DNA from: Epilithonimonas tenax DSM 16811
GTDB taxonomy: Bacteria; Bacteroidota; Bacteroidia; Flavobacteriales; Weeksellaceae
NCBI RefSeq assembly: GCF_000428485.1
Contig: NZ_AUAA01000007.1
Span: 61,900 to 125,899 of the forward strand
DNA length: 64,000 nt
Reading direction: 5' to 3'
Position 1 is the first letter of the stretch. Each line of letters starts with the position of its first letter. The position numbers were made by a program, and so were the translations under genes. Below the pieces are notes generated by a model that worked only from the letters and a program-made list of their open reading frames with translations, did no database searches and was not told the DNA's origin. Of this stretch, positions 24,003 to 32,938 are shown piece after piece.

Positions 24003-24932
24003 ATGTATCAGGATCTGGATGATATTATTTTCGAAGACCGGCATAAGGCTTACGGCGCCTACGAGCAACGCAAGCATTATGATTTTACGCTTACCAAAGC
24101 TTTGGTAGTCGGCATTTTCATTTTTTCGGTTTTATTTTTCCTTCCAGCTTCTTTTATCAAATCGCCAAAAATCACAGCCGTCGATAGTGAAAAGATAATT
24201 CCCGTGGAACTAATGGAAATGCGCATCAACTATGGCGACAAGACAAACGGAAAAAGTACGGATGAACCCAAAGCGGAAGAAGGCAGCCCTGCTCCTATCG
24301 TCGAAAAAAAAGAAGAAAAAGAAACTGTTGTGGAGCTTGCGAAAACGTCTAAAGAAAAAGTAGAGAAAGACATTCCTGAAAACACCGTTCCCATCCCTAC
24401 CAGAATCAAAAACACACCAGTTGCAACCAAAAAAAGCAATGCGAAAATTAATGCTCCGGCAGTTGCAAACGCTACAAAAAACACCAAAGCTAACAGCGCA
24501 CCAAAGGCTAATATCAAAAAAGAAAATGCAAGCGGCGATGGCCGCGGCAACGCAGCGATTGGCAATTTACTGAAGGGAAGAGGAACCAAAGCCGGCTCGC
24601 AAGGAACAGGAACCGGACCAGGAAATTATGGTGATCCTCTGGGTGGAGATGGTGACGGAAACAGCCTGATTGGTGTGGACAGAAAACTCATAGGTTTCAT
24701 TCCCGGAACGATGGGAAGAGGCGGCGCCCAGCCCAATCACAACTGCCAAGCCAGCGGGAGCATCAGTATTTCTTACACCGTAGACAAGGCTGGAAAAGTG
24801 ATTTCCGCAAAACGTCTCAGCGGTGTTTCTGATCCTTGCGTTGCCACTACAGCCGTAAGTTGGGTGAAACAATACGTCAAAGCAGAAGCTTCATCGGTAT
24901 CATCCAAAGGGACTTACAAGATTGTTTTTTAA
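24003..24932 (+). CDS. TonB-like energy transducer, long paralogue
   Basis: 309 residues. The N-terminus LDDIIFEDRHKAYGAYEQRK is the Bacteroidota TonB signature, followed by one membrane helix (~33-53). A low-complexity Lys/Glu/Ala/Asn linker (~75-190) and a Gly-rich stretch come next. The C-terminal TonB domain is SGSISISYTVDKAGKVISAK ... GTYKIVF. It should span the periplasm and transmit proton-motive force to TonB-dependent receptors. The C-terminal 85 residues resemble those of the 212-residue paralogue two genes downstream, including the start FIPGTMG. Confidence 0.88.
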   Translation: MYQDLDDIIFEDRHKAYGAYEQRKHYDFTLTKALVVGIFIFSVLFFLPASFIKSPKITAVDSEKIIPVELMEMRINYGDKTNGKSTDEPKAEEGSPAPIVEKKEEKETVVELAKTSKEKVEKDIPENTVPIPTRIKNTPVATKKSNAKINAPAVANATKNTKANSAPKANIKKENASGDGRGNAAIGNLLKGRGTKAGSQGTGTGPGNYGDPLGGDGDGNSLIGVDRKLIGFIPGTMGRGGAQPNHNCQASGSISISYTVDKAGKVISAKRLSGVSDPCVATTAVSWVKQYVKAEASSVSSKGTYKIVF

Positions 24933-25033
24933 AATTCCTATTAATAATCATTTTCGTAAACTTTCCAATAATCCATCGAGATTAATCTTTAAGTTATTCA
25001 TAAATTTGAAACTGTAAAAAATCAAACAAAACT

Positions 25034-25675
25034 ATGGCAGAGCAACATATTTCTATTGGGGAATTCCTATTTGGTGGAGGCTTGTTAAGTGTAGCGCTTA
25101 CCATTATTCTAATATTTTCAGGAATTGCAGCCATTGTATTTTTCGGACAAAAATGTTATGCGCTCAACCGCGAAAACCAGGTTGATCCGTACTTGTTGAA
25201 AAACGTCAATGACCTTCTGAATGACGGGCGTGTACAATCTGCAGTGGATTTTTGCAGAAGAGACAACTCTCCAGAATCCAGAAGTGTGGAAAAAGGACTT
25301 AACAGGCTGGGCCGACCCATCAGCGAAATTTCCAACGCAATGGAAACGCACGCGCAGATCGAACTCAATAAAGCTGAAAATAACATCGGTTTTCTGGCAA
25401 CACTTTCTGGCGCTGCGCCTATGCTAGGACTGATAGGGGGCGTTTTGATATTGACTTCCACTTTCGGAACCTTATCAAAAACGGACACCGTTATTTCTCA
25501 AAACATCTTGGCTGCGGAGTTTTACAAAGCTTTAGCGCCGACCGTTGTTGGACTGATTGTCGGATTTTTATCTTATATTTTTCACCAGATTCTGGTCACC
25601 AAGGTTGATTATTTGCTGATGAAAATTCAGTTTCATACCAATGAGTTTTTGGATATTATCAACAAGCCTGCTTAA
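25034..25675 (+). CDS. MotA/TolQ/ExbB proton-channel family protein
   Basis: 213 residues with three membrane helices: TM1 (~17-37), then a cytoplasmic loop with AVDFCRRDNSPESRSVEKGLNRL, TM2 (LATLSGAAPMLGLIGGVLILTSTF, ~119-143) and TM3 (ALAPTVVGLIVGFLSYIFHQ, ~169-188). This is the ExbB layout. It normally works with ExbD, but no ExbD/TolR gene is adjacent; the flanking genes are both TonB-like. A TAAATTTG -7-like box lies at 25001-25008. Confidence 0.9.
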   Translation: MAEQHISIGEFLFGGGLLSVALTIILIFSGIAAIVFFGQKCYALNRENQVDPYLLKNVNDLLNDGRVQSAVDFCRRDNSPESRSVEKGLNRLGRPISEISNAMETHAQIELNKAENNIGFLATLSGAAPMLGLIGGVLILTSTFGTLSKTDTVISQNILAAEFYKALAPTVVGLIVGFLSYIFHQILVTKVDYLLMKIQFHTNEFLDIINKPA

Positions 25676-25738
25676 GTAAGACACTAGAAATTCGCTATTA
25701 GAAATCAAATCATTATCGTTTTAATTATCAATATTTAA

Positions 25739-26377
25739 ATGGAATTCCGAAGGAGAACAAAGAGATTATCAGGATTGCCAATTGCATTTTATGTCGTTGC
25801 GCTGCTTTTTTTTGTGCTTTTATTTTCATTCAATTCCCTCTATTATAAAGCTTCTGAGGAGACAAAACCTTCTGTTGAAGAAGTACCAGTGCCAGCGCAT
25901 GGATCTACCAAAAACTCGGTTGAAAAACCTGAGATCTACGTTCCCGATGTAGAAATCCTGCCAGCCGATACGGCTTCTATTGCTAAGGAAACAATACCAG
26001 CACCAGAGGAAACTTTGAAGTCTGGAAAAACCATAAAGGAAGATCAAAAACCAACCCAGAAAGACGAAAAAAGAGAGTCTTCTATCCCAGATTCTGAAAA
26101 CAAAATCACAAAGATAGGAAAAGACAGAATCCTGACTGCTTTCATCCCAGGAACGATGGGTAAAGCTGGAAAACTGCCTTCTCATAACTGCAAAGCCAAA
26201 GGCCAATTGGTGATGTTTATCACGGTGGACAAAGCCGGAAACGTAACTTCTGCCGGACGAAGCAGTGGAATAAAAGAGGTATGCAATGTAACAGCAGCCG
26301 TCATCTGGACCAAAAAATATGTGAAAGCGAAAAAAGCCCAGAACATTTCCCAAGGCACTTACACGATTGTTTTTTAG
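25739..26377 (+). CDS. TonB-like energy transducer, short paralogue
   Basis: 212 residues. A single N-terminal membrane helix (~15-35) without the LDD-IFE signature is followed by a Pro/Lys/Glu linker (~37-128). The C-terminal domain (AFIPGTMGKAGKLPSHNCKAKGQLVMFITV ... GTYTIVF, read in parts) is clearly paralogous to the 309-residue TonB two genes upstream. Both contain a HNC-C cysteine pair in the same places (HNCKAK and EVCNVTA here). 63 bases downstream of ExbB, so likely one transcript. Confidence 0.82.
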   Translation: MEFRRRTKRLSGLPIAFYVVALLFFVLLFSFNSLYYKASEETKPSVEEVPVPAHGSTKNSVEKPEIYVPDVEILPADTASIAKETIPAPEETLKSGKTIKEDQKPTQKDEKRESSIPDSENKITKIGKDRILTAFIPGTMGKAGKLPSHNCKAKGQLVMFITVDKAGNVTSAGRSSGIKEVCNVTAAVIWTKKYVKAKKAQNISQGTYTIVF

Positions 26378-26401
26378 TCTTTGACTTGAGATCTGAACCA
26401 G

Positions 26402-27097
26402 ATGAAAATTGGAACACTCAATCTTAATTGGTCTTTACAAGCGAGTCAAGAGACAATAGAAGCATTCCTTGATCCACAACATTTTGACTTTCTCATTTTG
26501 ACAGAAGCCGTCCATCTTAATCTCCATCATTTTCCTTTTAGCTATTTTTCAGAGCAAATTCCTGAAAACGTAGTTTATGAAGACATCAATTATTCAGAAT
26601 ATCTCCCGGGAGCAAAAGCTTTCCGCACGATCATCTATTCAAAAATGCCGGCAAAAAGAACGCATAACGTCACTGATAAGAAGACAAGCCTTGCACTGGA
26701 ATTTGAGACAGAACTCGGTGATTTGCTGATCTACGCGACAATCATCGGAACTCAATACCGAAAAAAACCTTTTGCCAAAAATGAACTTGAAAATTGCATT
26801 ATAGATTGTAGAACCATCTCTGACACAAATCCAAATCTGCTCATTATTGGAGATTTGAACACCTCTTTTCTGGGTGACGAAAGACAATTCTCCATTAATA
26901 GTGAAACAACAGAATCATTGAAATCACTCTTCAAAGATTTAAATCTTATCAATGCGACGGAAAATATCACCCAAAACATTGATCACATTATCATTCCTAA
27001 TTTCCTTGCAAAACATCTGACAAGCGCAGAAACGTTTGTAGAAAAAGATATTTTGAGTGACCATAAAGGCATTTTTGTTTCATTAAATAAATTCTAA
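26402..27097 (+). CDS. Endonuclease/exonuclease/phosphatase (EEP) family protein
   Basis: 231 residues. The EEP motif set is visible: GTLNLNWS (strand 1, metal-ligand Asn), LILTEAVHL (Glu ligand), IIGDLNTSFLGD near 157 (GDLN catalytic), NIDHIII near 194 and ILSDHKGIFV near 220 (SDH). Mg2+-dependent phosphodiesterase activity is expected; the substrate could be nucleic acid, phosphoinositide-like or other. It starts 24 bases after the short TonB gene and lacks a signal peptide. Confidence 0.85.
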   Translation: MKIGTLNLNWSLQASQETIEAFLDPQHFDFLILTEAVHLNLHHFPFSYFSEQIPENVVYEDINYSEYLPGAKAFRTIIYSKMPAKRTHNVTDKKTSLALEFETELGDLLIYATIIGTQYRKKPFAKNELENCIIDCRTISDTNPNLLIIGDLNTSFLGDERQFSINSETTESLKSLFKDLNLINATENITQNIDHIIIPNFLAKHLTSAETFVEKDILSDHKGIFVSLNKF

Positions 27098-27158
27098 TGA
27101 CAACAATTAATTTCCTTTGATTTCATCTTATTTCTAAATTTGTGTTTTAATCTCATTT

Positions 27159-28403
27159 ATGACTTCACAAGATTACAGAGACGCCGTAGAATGGCTATTT
27201 GCACAAGCTCCCAATTATCAGAGAGATGGCGCTTCTGCGTACAAACCGGGACTAGATAACATCCGGAAATTGTGTGATTTTTTTGGAAATCCACAAGACA
27301 AAATCAAAACAATTCATATCGGCGGAACCAACGGAAAAGGTTCTACAAGCAATATGCTGGCATCTGTTCTTCAGGAATGTGGTTACAACATCGGACTTTA
27401 TAATTCGCCACACTTAATAGATTTCACAGAAAGAATCAAAGTGAATGGTGAAAATTGTGACAAGCAGTTTGTTTACAATTTTATCCTGAAGCTGAAAGCA
27501 TTACCAAGCGAAATCCAGCCTTCTTTCTTTGAATTCACGACGATCATGGCTTTTGATTATTTTTCTCAGCAAAAAATAGATTATGCAATCATTGAAGTTG
27601 GATTGGGCGGAAGATTGGATTCCACAAATATCATCCAACCTCTGGTTTCCGCGATAACGAATGTACAGCTGGATCATCAGGATCTACTGGGCGACACTAT
27701 TGAGGAAATTGCTTCTGAAAAAGCGGGAATCATCAAAGAAAATACAGCAGTGATTTCCGGAGACGACAAGGCTGTTGTACAGGAAATCATCATCAGCAAA
27801 GCAAAAGAAATGAACGCACAATTCATTGATGCTACGCTACTAAGGAGTGATTTGGCGTCAGACCTCAAAGGAAAGTACCAAAAGAAAAACATCCGCGTTG
27901 TGTTGGCTTTGGTCGCAGAACTAAGGAAACATAGTTTGACCATCTCTGATAACAATGTAAAATCCGGTCTTTTAAACGTGTATAAAAACACCAAATTCAT
28001 CGGTCGCTGGTTTGAGTTTTCAAAAGATCCATTGACAATCTGTGATACGGGTCACAACCAGGCAGGACTAGAAGAGGTCTTCAATCAATTGAATGACTAT
28101 CCACAGCATAAACATATTGTCCTGGGCTTCGTGAATGATAAGAAAATAGATGATGTCCTTTTGATTTTGCCCAAAAATGCAGATTATTATTTTGTAAAAC
28201 CATCTGTAAACCGCGCCCGAAATCCGGAAACTTACGAAGCCTTGCTGAAAAAAAGTAAACTATCTTATAAAATTTTTCCAAGTGTACAGGAAGGTTATCT
28301 TTCTGCAAGCCAGAATTGTAGTATTGAAGAAATGATTTTTATTGGTGGCAGCAACTTTGTTGTCGGAGATTTTTTAGAAAAAAATTTGCAGAATGACGAA
28401 TAA
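27159..28403 (+). CDS. folC: Folylpolyglutamate/dihydrofolate synthase
   Basis: 414 residues. The P-loop HIGGTNGKGSTSNMLAS near 52-68, the omega-loop SPHLIDFTERIKVNG, EVGLGGRLDSTNI near 150 and SEKAGIIKENT near 188 are the folate ligase signatures. CDTGHNQAG near 294 marks the C-terminal domain. It adds glutamates to folates, and in bifunctional members dihydropteroate to dihydrofolate. A TAAATTTG box at 27135-27142 with TTTG at 27116-27119 may be its promoter, though the spacing is short. A tRNA promoter overlaps its 3' end. Confidence 0.96.
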   Translation: MTSQDYRDAVEWLFAQAPNYQRDGASAYKPGLDNIRKLCDFFGNPQDKIKTIHIGGTNGKGSTSNMLASVLQECGYNIGLYNSPHLIDFTERIKVNGENCDKQFVYNFILKLKALPSEIQPSFFEFTTIMAFDYFSQQKIDYAIIEVGLGGRLDSTNIIQPLVSAITNVQLDHQDLLGDTIEEIASEKAGIIKENTAVISGDDKAVVQEIIISKAKEMNAQFIDATLLRSDLASDLKGKYQKKNIRVVLALVAELRKHSLTISDNNVKSGLLNVYKNTKFIGRWFEFSKDPLTICDTGHNQAGLEEVFNQLNDYPQHKHIVLGFVNDKKIDDVLLILPKNADYYFVKPSVNRARNPETYEALLKKSKLSYKIFPSVQEGYLSASQNCSIEEMIFIGGSNFVVGDFLEKNLQNDE

Positions 28404-28415
28404 GTTGTATATTTG
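28385..28415 (+). promoter_or_regulatory. Consensus promoter of the valine tRNA cluster
   Basis: TTTG (28385-28388), exactly 19 bases, then TATATTTG (28408-28415) followed by C: a perfect match to the Bacteroidota housekeeping promoter. Transcription would start near 28422, 20 bases before the first tRNA. The -33 element lies inside the last codons of folC. Confidence 0.85.
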
Positions 28416-28441
28416 CACCACTCAAAACGGTTAACCGTAGC

Positions 28442-28516
28442 GGGCTCTTAGCTCAGTTGGTTCAGAGCATCTGGTTTACACCCAGAGGGTCGGGGGTTCG
28501 AATCCCTCAGGGCCCA
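28442..28516 (+). tRNA. tRNA-Val (anticodon TAC), copy 1
   Basis: Full cloverleaf of 75 nt. The acceptor is GGGCTCT/AGGGCCC with one G-U pair, discriminator A. The anticodon stem TCTGG/CCAGA holds loop TTTACAC, giving TAC. The T arm contains GGTTCGAATCC. CCA is not encoded. Confidence 0.97.
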
Positions 28517-28550
28517 CAAAAAGGATACTGAAGCCTTTAAAAAAATTTCA

Positions 28551-28625
28551 GGGCTCTTAGCTCAGTTGGTTCAGAGCATCTGGTTTACACCCAGAGGGTC
28601 GGGGGTTCGAATCCCTCAGGGCCCA
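28551..28625 (+). tRNA. tRNA-Val (anticodon TAC), copy 2
   Basis: Identical in all 75 bases to the copy at 28442, 109 bases downstream, so a tandem duplication. Discriminator A, no encoded CCA. The 34-base spacer between the copies is AT-rich. Confidence 0.97.
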
Positions 28626-28630
28626 CAAAA

Positions 28631-28658
28631 TCTCTCAGTCTATTGGGAGATTTTTTTT
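28631..28658 (+). terminator. Hairpin terminator between the second and third tRNA
   Basis: TCTCTCA (28631-28637) pairs with TGGGAGA (28644-28650) with one mismatch, followed by eight T. It should end transcription of the two TAC tRNAs, at least partly; the third tRNA follows 10 bases later. Confidence 0.65.
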
Positions 28659-28667
28659 ATTAATTTT

Positions 28668-28742
28668 GGGCAGTTAGCTCAGTTGGTTTAGAGCGTTGCG
28701 TTGACATCGCAGAGGTCACTGGTTCGAATCCTGTACTGCCCA
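28668..28742 (+). tRNA. tRNA-Val (anticodon GAC)
   Basis: 75 nt. Acceptor GGGCAGT/ACTGCCC, discriminator A. The anticodon stem TTGCG/CGCAG (one G-U pair) holds loop TTGACAT, giving GAC. Together with the TAC copies it covers all four valine codons. CCA is not encoded. Bases 28743-28929 after it hold no supported gene. Confidence 0.93.
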
Positions 28743-28929
28743 CTTTCTTAAAATGATGTTAACTCAGCAACTCCGACTTAACATAATGTTAAATTTTCAT
28801 AAAAAACTTAATCAATTGTTTAATTAGTAGCTTTAGGAAAGATTTTTGATGTGGGTAACGGATAACTTATTAATCCCTATTGTATTGGTGTAAAACTCCT
28901 TTATTACTAATCCCCTCAAAAGGAAACCT

Positions 28930-29397
28930 ATGAAAAGATATTATGCAGTGTTGATGCCGTTTTACACTATTTTCCTACTATATATGATGTTTTATGGCTG
29001 TGGCCGGCATCCAGAATTTGGGTTCTTACAGCTTAATCCGCTGCAAAGCATCACCTACTTTTTACGATACAACCATGTATTCTCAGAAACTTTTATGGTC
29101 AACATCGTAGGTAACATATTGGTATTCATCCCGTTTGGTGGATTAGGATTGCTCGTTAAGAAATTGAACAATCTGCCTCTGCTGTTTTTTATTTTCATTT
29201 GCGGCATTTGTCTGATAGAACTGGCGCAATATTACACCGCGAGAGGAACGGCCGATATAGATGATGTTTTCCTTAATACAATTGGAATGCTGACCGGATA
29301 CTTTACCCTAAAACTAGCAGCTTTTCTGAATATTGCCGATATCAGATTAGAGATCAACTACGACACGATTAATGAAAATTATTCATATAACCGATAA
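28930..29397 (+). CDS. VanZ-family membrane protein
   Basis: 155 residues with four hydrophobic helices. NIVGNILVFIPFGGLG near residue 58 is the VanZ signature, and LIELAQYYTARGTADIDDVFLNTIGMLTGY near 97-126 gives the second conserved block (E-Q and D-D-N-G). VanZ-type proteins are linked to teicoplanin resistance in Gram-positives; in Bacteroidota their role is unknown. The last 29 bases overlap the convergent glycosyltransferase gene, whose stop is at 29369. Confidence 0.9.
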   Translation: MKRYYAVLMPFYTIFLLYMMFYGCGRHPEFGFLQLNPLQSITYFLRYNHVFSETFMVNIVGNILVFIPFGGLGLLVKKLNNLPLLFFIFICGICLIELAQYYTARGTADIDDVFLNTIGMLTGYFTLKLAAFLNIADIRLEINYDTINENYSYNR

Positions 29398-30274
29398 GTT
29401 GTCCTAGCTTATAACAATCTAAAGCTTTTAATGAGGCATTGCCTGTTAGAAGCTTTTTTTCTATTCGTGTTTTTAGTAAACGGTACATCAAGCTGTAAAG
29501 ATGAATGGCGCCTGTTTTCCGCAGCAATAGATAGGCTTTTGTCAATCTGATCTGTGACACTCTGTCAAAATTCTGATCGTTTTTTATAAGCTGAGCTAGA
29601 CTTTTTGCAGATTGATCGGCCTTTGAGAGAAAAATCACATTGGACTCCACATCATTATTAAAGATGGGATTATCTATGTGGTCAATTTTGATATGATGGT
29701 CGTAGAGATCCTTAGAAAACACCAAATCTTCGTAACCGTATTGCGTGATACCTTCATTAAATGGGATTCTTTCCAAGATTGATCTCCTGACTATAAAATT
29801 ATTGGTTTGAAAATCAAGATAAGGCGTTCTCAGGCGTTCTTTTAATGAGAGATTCTCCCTTTCTCTGGCAAATCTCCACCTGAGTCCATACATGGCATCA
29901 GGTTTTACATCACTTACCTTTCTGCCGCCAAATATGACATCAGGCTTCTTTTGAGTTATAAGGTCACAATAAGACTTCAGGAAGTTGTCGCGGATGACTT
30001 TACCATCACAGTCCAGAAAAAGCAAATAGTCTGACTGAGCATACTTTAAAAATAAATTCCGGATTTTGGAACGGCCAATGTTCTTTTCGAGAAAAATAAA
30101 TTGATTGGCCCTAGCGACCAGATTCCTGTTGATCTCCTTGAACTCTTTTTTAGAAGCATCATCTATCAGAATGATCTCTGCATCAATGTGATAAAAAGTG
30201 ATTTGATTATGAAGATCATTAATTAATTCATTCACATCAAAATTAAAAACAGGAATACAGATACTTAGTCTCAT
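29369..30274 (-). CDS. Family 2 glycosyltransferase
   Basis: 301 residues. The GT-A opening is RLSICIPVFNFDVNELINDLH, then EIILIDDASKKEFKEI. FLEKNIGRSKIRNLFLKYA is followed by LLFLDCDGKVI with the DxD metal site near residue 93. EDLVFSKDLYDH near 183 is the acceptor-side acidic motif. There are no membrane helices. The start overlaps the stop of the GT9 gene (30271-30274), so the two glycosyltransferases probably act on the same surface glycan or lipooligosaccharide. Confidence 0.92.
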   Translation of the reverse strand: MRLSICIPVFNFDVNELINDLHNQITFYHIDAEIILIDDASKKEFKEINRNLVARANQFIFLEKNIGRSKIRNLFLKYAQSDYLLFLDCDGKVIRDNFLKSYCDLITQKKPDVIFGGRKVSDVKPDAMYGLRWRFARERENLSLKERLRTPYLDFQTNNFIVRRSILERIPFNEGITQYGYEDLVFSKDLYDHHIKIDHIDNPIFNNDVESNVIFLSKADQSAKSLAQLIKNDQNFDRVSQIRLTKAYLLLRKTGAIHLYSLMYRLLKTRIEKKLLTGNASLKALDCYKLGQLIGYMNNFH

Positions 30275-31236
30275 ATCCTATCCAAAATTTTCTGAATATT
30301 AATTTCATTCAGACAAGCATAATCGCCACGGAAACATTCTTTATCTCCGAACACAGAGCAAGGCCTGCAAGATAGATCTTTCACGTGAACGATATCATCT
30401 TCACTTTGTCCATAACCCAGAAAGCCAGCATAGTAATGCGTAGATCCCCAGACAGACACACATCTAGTGCCCATTAGGCTTGCCAAATGCATATTCGCGG
30501 AATCCATAGAAATCATGGTTTCCAATTCTGAAATTTTTTGCAGCTCTTCTTTCAAAGTCAATTTACCGGACAGGCTGAGTGTGTTGGGAATCTGACTTTC
30601 CCAATTCTTGAGGATATCATCTTCCGCTTTTCCGCCCCCAAAAAAATAAAGCTTGTGCGTTTTTGCAAGAAGTCTGGCTAGTTCGTAGGATTTTTCCAAA
30701 GGCATCATTTTACCTTTATGCTGTGCAAAAGGAGCAAAGCCAATTCCTTTCTTGTCTGCAACAGAAGAACGGTACTGATGTGATAACTCTAATGAGAATC
30801 CCATTTTACGGAACACATCGGCGTATCGTTCCACAGTTCTTTTGAGAGGTTTCTTATCCAGATCCCAGATATTGGTTAATTTTTCTTTCTCGGCTTTCCC
30901 TTTGTTGATTTTATAAACGCTATACCGGTGTCTTTTGAAGATAGAATTCACCATTTTGGTTCTAATCACATCGTGTAGATCAGCAACATAGTCTGGCTTG
31001 AAATCTTTGATCAATTGTCTCGTCAGTTTTCGGATCCCAAAAATACCTTTGTAATCATCAAAGCTGATCCCCTTGAAGATCAACCTTGGGTGCCCATCAA
31101 AAAGATCTCTAAAATGTTCTCTGCTGATGAATATGATCTCCACATCGGGATTCTGCTCCAGAAACTCGATGCACACAGGCACCGTCATTGCAACGTCCCC
31201 AAATGCCGAAAAACGATATGCTAAAATTGTCTTCAC
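30271..31236 (-). CDS. Family 9 glycosyltransferase (heptosyltransferase-like)
   Basis: 321 residues. The N-terminal domain starts YRFSAFGDVAMTVPV, the GT9 nucleotide-sugar fold opening. IGFAPFAQHKGKMMP near 172 and the donor-site motif SMDSANMHLASLMGTRCVSVWG near 242 are characteristic. A cysteine-rich tail (DLSCRPCSVFGDKECFRGDYACL) is frequent in Bacteroidota GT9 enzymes. It likely adds a sugar to lipooligosaccharide core. It starts one base before the SufE stop; SufE-GT9-GT2 may share a transcript although unrelated in function. Confidence 0.92.
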   Translation of the reverse strand: MKTILAYRFSAFGDVAMTVPVCIEFLEQNPDVEIIFISREHFRDLFDGHPRLIFKGISFDDYKGIFGIRKLTRQLIKDFKPDYVADLHDVIRTKMVNSIFKRHRYSVYKINKGKAEKEKLTNIWDLDKKPLKRTVERYADVFRKMGFSLELSHQYRSSVADKKGIGFAPFAQHKGKMMPLEKSYELARLLAKTHKLYFFGGGKAEDDILKNWESQIPNTLSLSGKLTLKEELQKISELETMISMDSANMHLASLMGTRCVSVWGSTHYYAGFLGYGQSEDDIVHVKDLSCRPCSVFGDKECFRGDYACLNEINIQKILDRI

Positions 31237-31656
31237 CTATTTTTTTAGTTGAAACGCGACTGCGTAAAATTTGATCTGTTTTGTCATTGCCATCAAGCCA
31301 TTGGCTCTGGAGGGTGACAAGAATTCCTGCAAGCCGATTTTTGAAATAAAATCAAAATCAGAATCCAAAATTTCCTGAGTAGAATGACCGCTGTAAATTC
31401 TTACTAGAAGCGAAGCGATTCCTTTTGGCAAGATCCCATCAGAATCTGCATTGAAGAATAATTTCCCATCTCTGTATTCAGCATCAATCCACACTTTGGA
31501 CTGGCAACCTCGTATCAGATTGTCATCGCTTTTGCTCTCTTCGGGAAGTCCTTTCAGTTCTTTTCCCAAGTCTATGATATACTCATACTTCTGTTCCCAA
31601 TCTTCCAGAAAGGCAAATTCTTCTACTAATTCTTGTTGATTTTCTTTGATTGTCAT
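31237..31656 (-). CDS. sufE: SufE-family cysteine desulfurase activator
   Basis: 139 residues. EEFAFLEDWEQKYEYIIDLGKEL opens the SufE fold, and LIRGCQSKVWIDAEYRDGKLF carries the sulfur-accepting cysteine (~50). GLQEFLSPSRANGLMAM is the conserved C-terminal helix. It takes persulfide from SufS for Fe-S cluster assembly. No other suf gene is adjacent; a DUF59 maturation protein lies 6.8 kb away at 38478. Confidence 0.94.
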   Translation of the reverse strand: MTIKENQQELVEEFAFLEDWEQKYEYIIDLGKELKGLPEESKSDDNLIRGCQSKVWIDAEYRDGKLFFNADSDGILPKGIASLLVRIYSGHSTQEILDSDFDFISKIGLQEFLSPSRANGLMAMTKQIKFYAVAFQLKK

Positions 31657-31685
31657 TCAGAATTTTTTTTGATTTAATGGATCAA

Positions 31686-32936
31686 TTACTTTACCAATTG
31701 TGCAATTTGAACAATCACATTGACGGCAGCGATCATACTTTCCAAAGGTACGAATTCGTACGGCCCATGGAAATTGTGACCACCTGCAAAGATATTCGGG
31801 CAGGGCAATCCCATGTAAGAAAGTTGCGCCCCGTCTGTACCGCCACGTATGGCCTTGATTTTTGGCTCTACGCCCGCATTTTTCATAGCTTGTTCAGCAA
31901 TATCTACGATATGCATTTTGCCTTCAAACTGTTTTTTCATATTGAGATATTGCGGTTTGATTTCTATCTCTGCTGTTTTATCTCCGTATTTTTGGTTGAT
32001 TGCGTCAACTTTTTCGGCAATCATTTTCTTTCTATCTTCAAATTTCTGATCGTCGTGGTCTCGGATGATGTACTGAAGTTTAGCTCCTGAAACATCACCT
32101 TCAAAATCTGTCAGATGGAAAAAACCTTCGAAACCTTTTGTGGTGGCAGGTGTTTCATTTTCTGGCAACGAACTGATAAATTCTGACGCCACCAATCCTG
32201 CATTCAGCATTTTACCAAAAGAATAACCCGGATGAACAGACAGTCCGTGAATTTTCACAACGGCTCCGGCCGCGTTGAAATTTTCATATTCCAATTCGCC
32301 AATTTCGCCGCCATCCATGGTGTAAGCCCACTCTGCCCCAAACTTTTCAACATCAAAATGATGAGCGCCTCTTCCGATTTCTTCATCCGGATTGAAACCG
32401 ATAGAAATACGCCCGTGTTTGATTTGAGGGTTTGCTAAAAGAAATTCTGCAGCCGTTACAATTTCCGCAACACCAGCTTTATCATCTGCGCTTAGTAAAG
32501 TAGTTCCATCTGTTGTGATGATGGTTTGTCCGATGTATTTTTTTAAAGCTTCAAATTTGGTTGAAGACAAAGTAAATCCTGTTTCTTTATTCAGTAACAG
32601 ATCTTCGCCGTCATAATGTTCCCAGATCTGCGGATTTACATTCTCACCGTTGAAATCGGGAGAAGAATCGTAGTGGGCAATGAATCCAACTTGGGGAACG
32701 GTTCCCTCGATATTCGAAGGGATAAATCCAAAAACATAGCCTTTGTCATCAATACTGACATCGTCCAAACCGAGCTCCTGCAATTCTTTGTGAAGGTAAT
32801 TCGCAATATCCCACTGTCTTTCTGTGGAAGGTGTGGTCTCACTTTCCGCATCGCTGGTTGAATAGATTTTGATGTATGTGATGAATCTGCTGAGGAGTTT
32901 ATCTTTCCAAACGCCGTCCAATTGGATGTTTTCCAT
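31686..32936 (-). CDS. pepT: Peptidase T (tripeptide aminopeptidase)
   Basis: 416 residues. The M20 metal ligands are in GFIAHYDSSPDF (His), LLSADDKAGVAEIV (bridging Asp and its neighbour), FNPDEEIGRGAHHFD (Glu-Glu) and AGGHNFHGPYEFV near the C-terminus. The dimerisation domain contains HPGYSFGKMLNA. It is a cytoplasmic zinc enzyme releasing the N-terminal residue of tripeptides. The gene lies two bases after the XRE regulator stop on the same strand. Confidence 0.96.
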   Translation of the reverse strand: MENIQLDGVWKDKLLSRFITYIKIYSTSDAESETTPSTERQWDIANYLHKELQELGLDDVSIDDKGYVFGFIPSNIEGTVPQVGFIAHYDSSPDFNGENVNPQIWEHYDGEDLLLNKETGFTLSSTKFEALKKYIGQTIITTDGTTLLSADDKAGVAEIVTAAEFLLANPQIKHGRISIGFNPDEEIGRGAHHFDVEKFGAEWAYTMDGGEIGELEYENFNAAGAVVKIHGLSVHPGYSFGKMLNAGLVASEFISSLPENETPATTKGFEGFFHLTDFEGDVSGAKLQYIIRDHDDQKFEDRKKMIAEKVDAINQKYGDKTAEIEIKPQYLNMKKQFEGKMHIVDIAEQAMKNAGVEPKIKAIRGGTDGAQLSYMGLPCPNIFAGGHNFHGPYEFVPLESMIAAVNVIVQIAQLVK

Positions 32937-32938
32937 AA

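Noticed and set aside
28442..28742. Possible CRISPR-like tandem repeat
   Set aside because: The repeated units are tRNA-Val genes with full cloverleafs; no CRISPR array was found anywhere in the window.
29400..29460. AAGCTT-bounded dyad near the VanZ/glycosyltransferase junction as terminator
   Set aside because: It lies inside the coding sequence of the glycosyltransferase (stop at 29369), so the symmetry is likely accidental.
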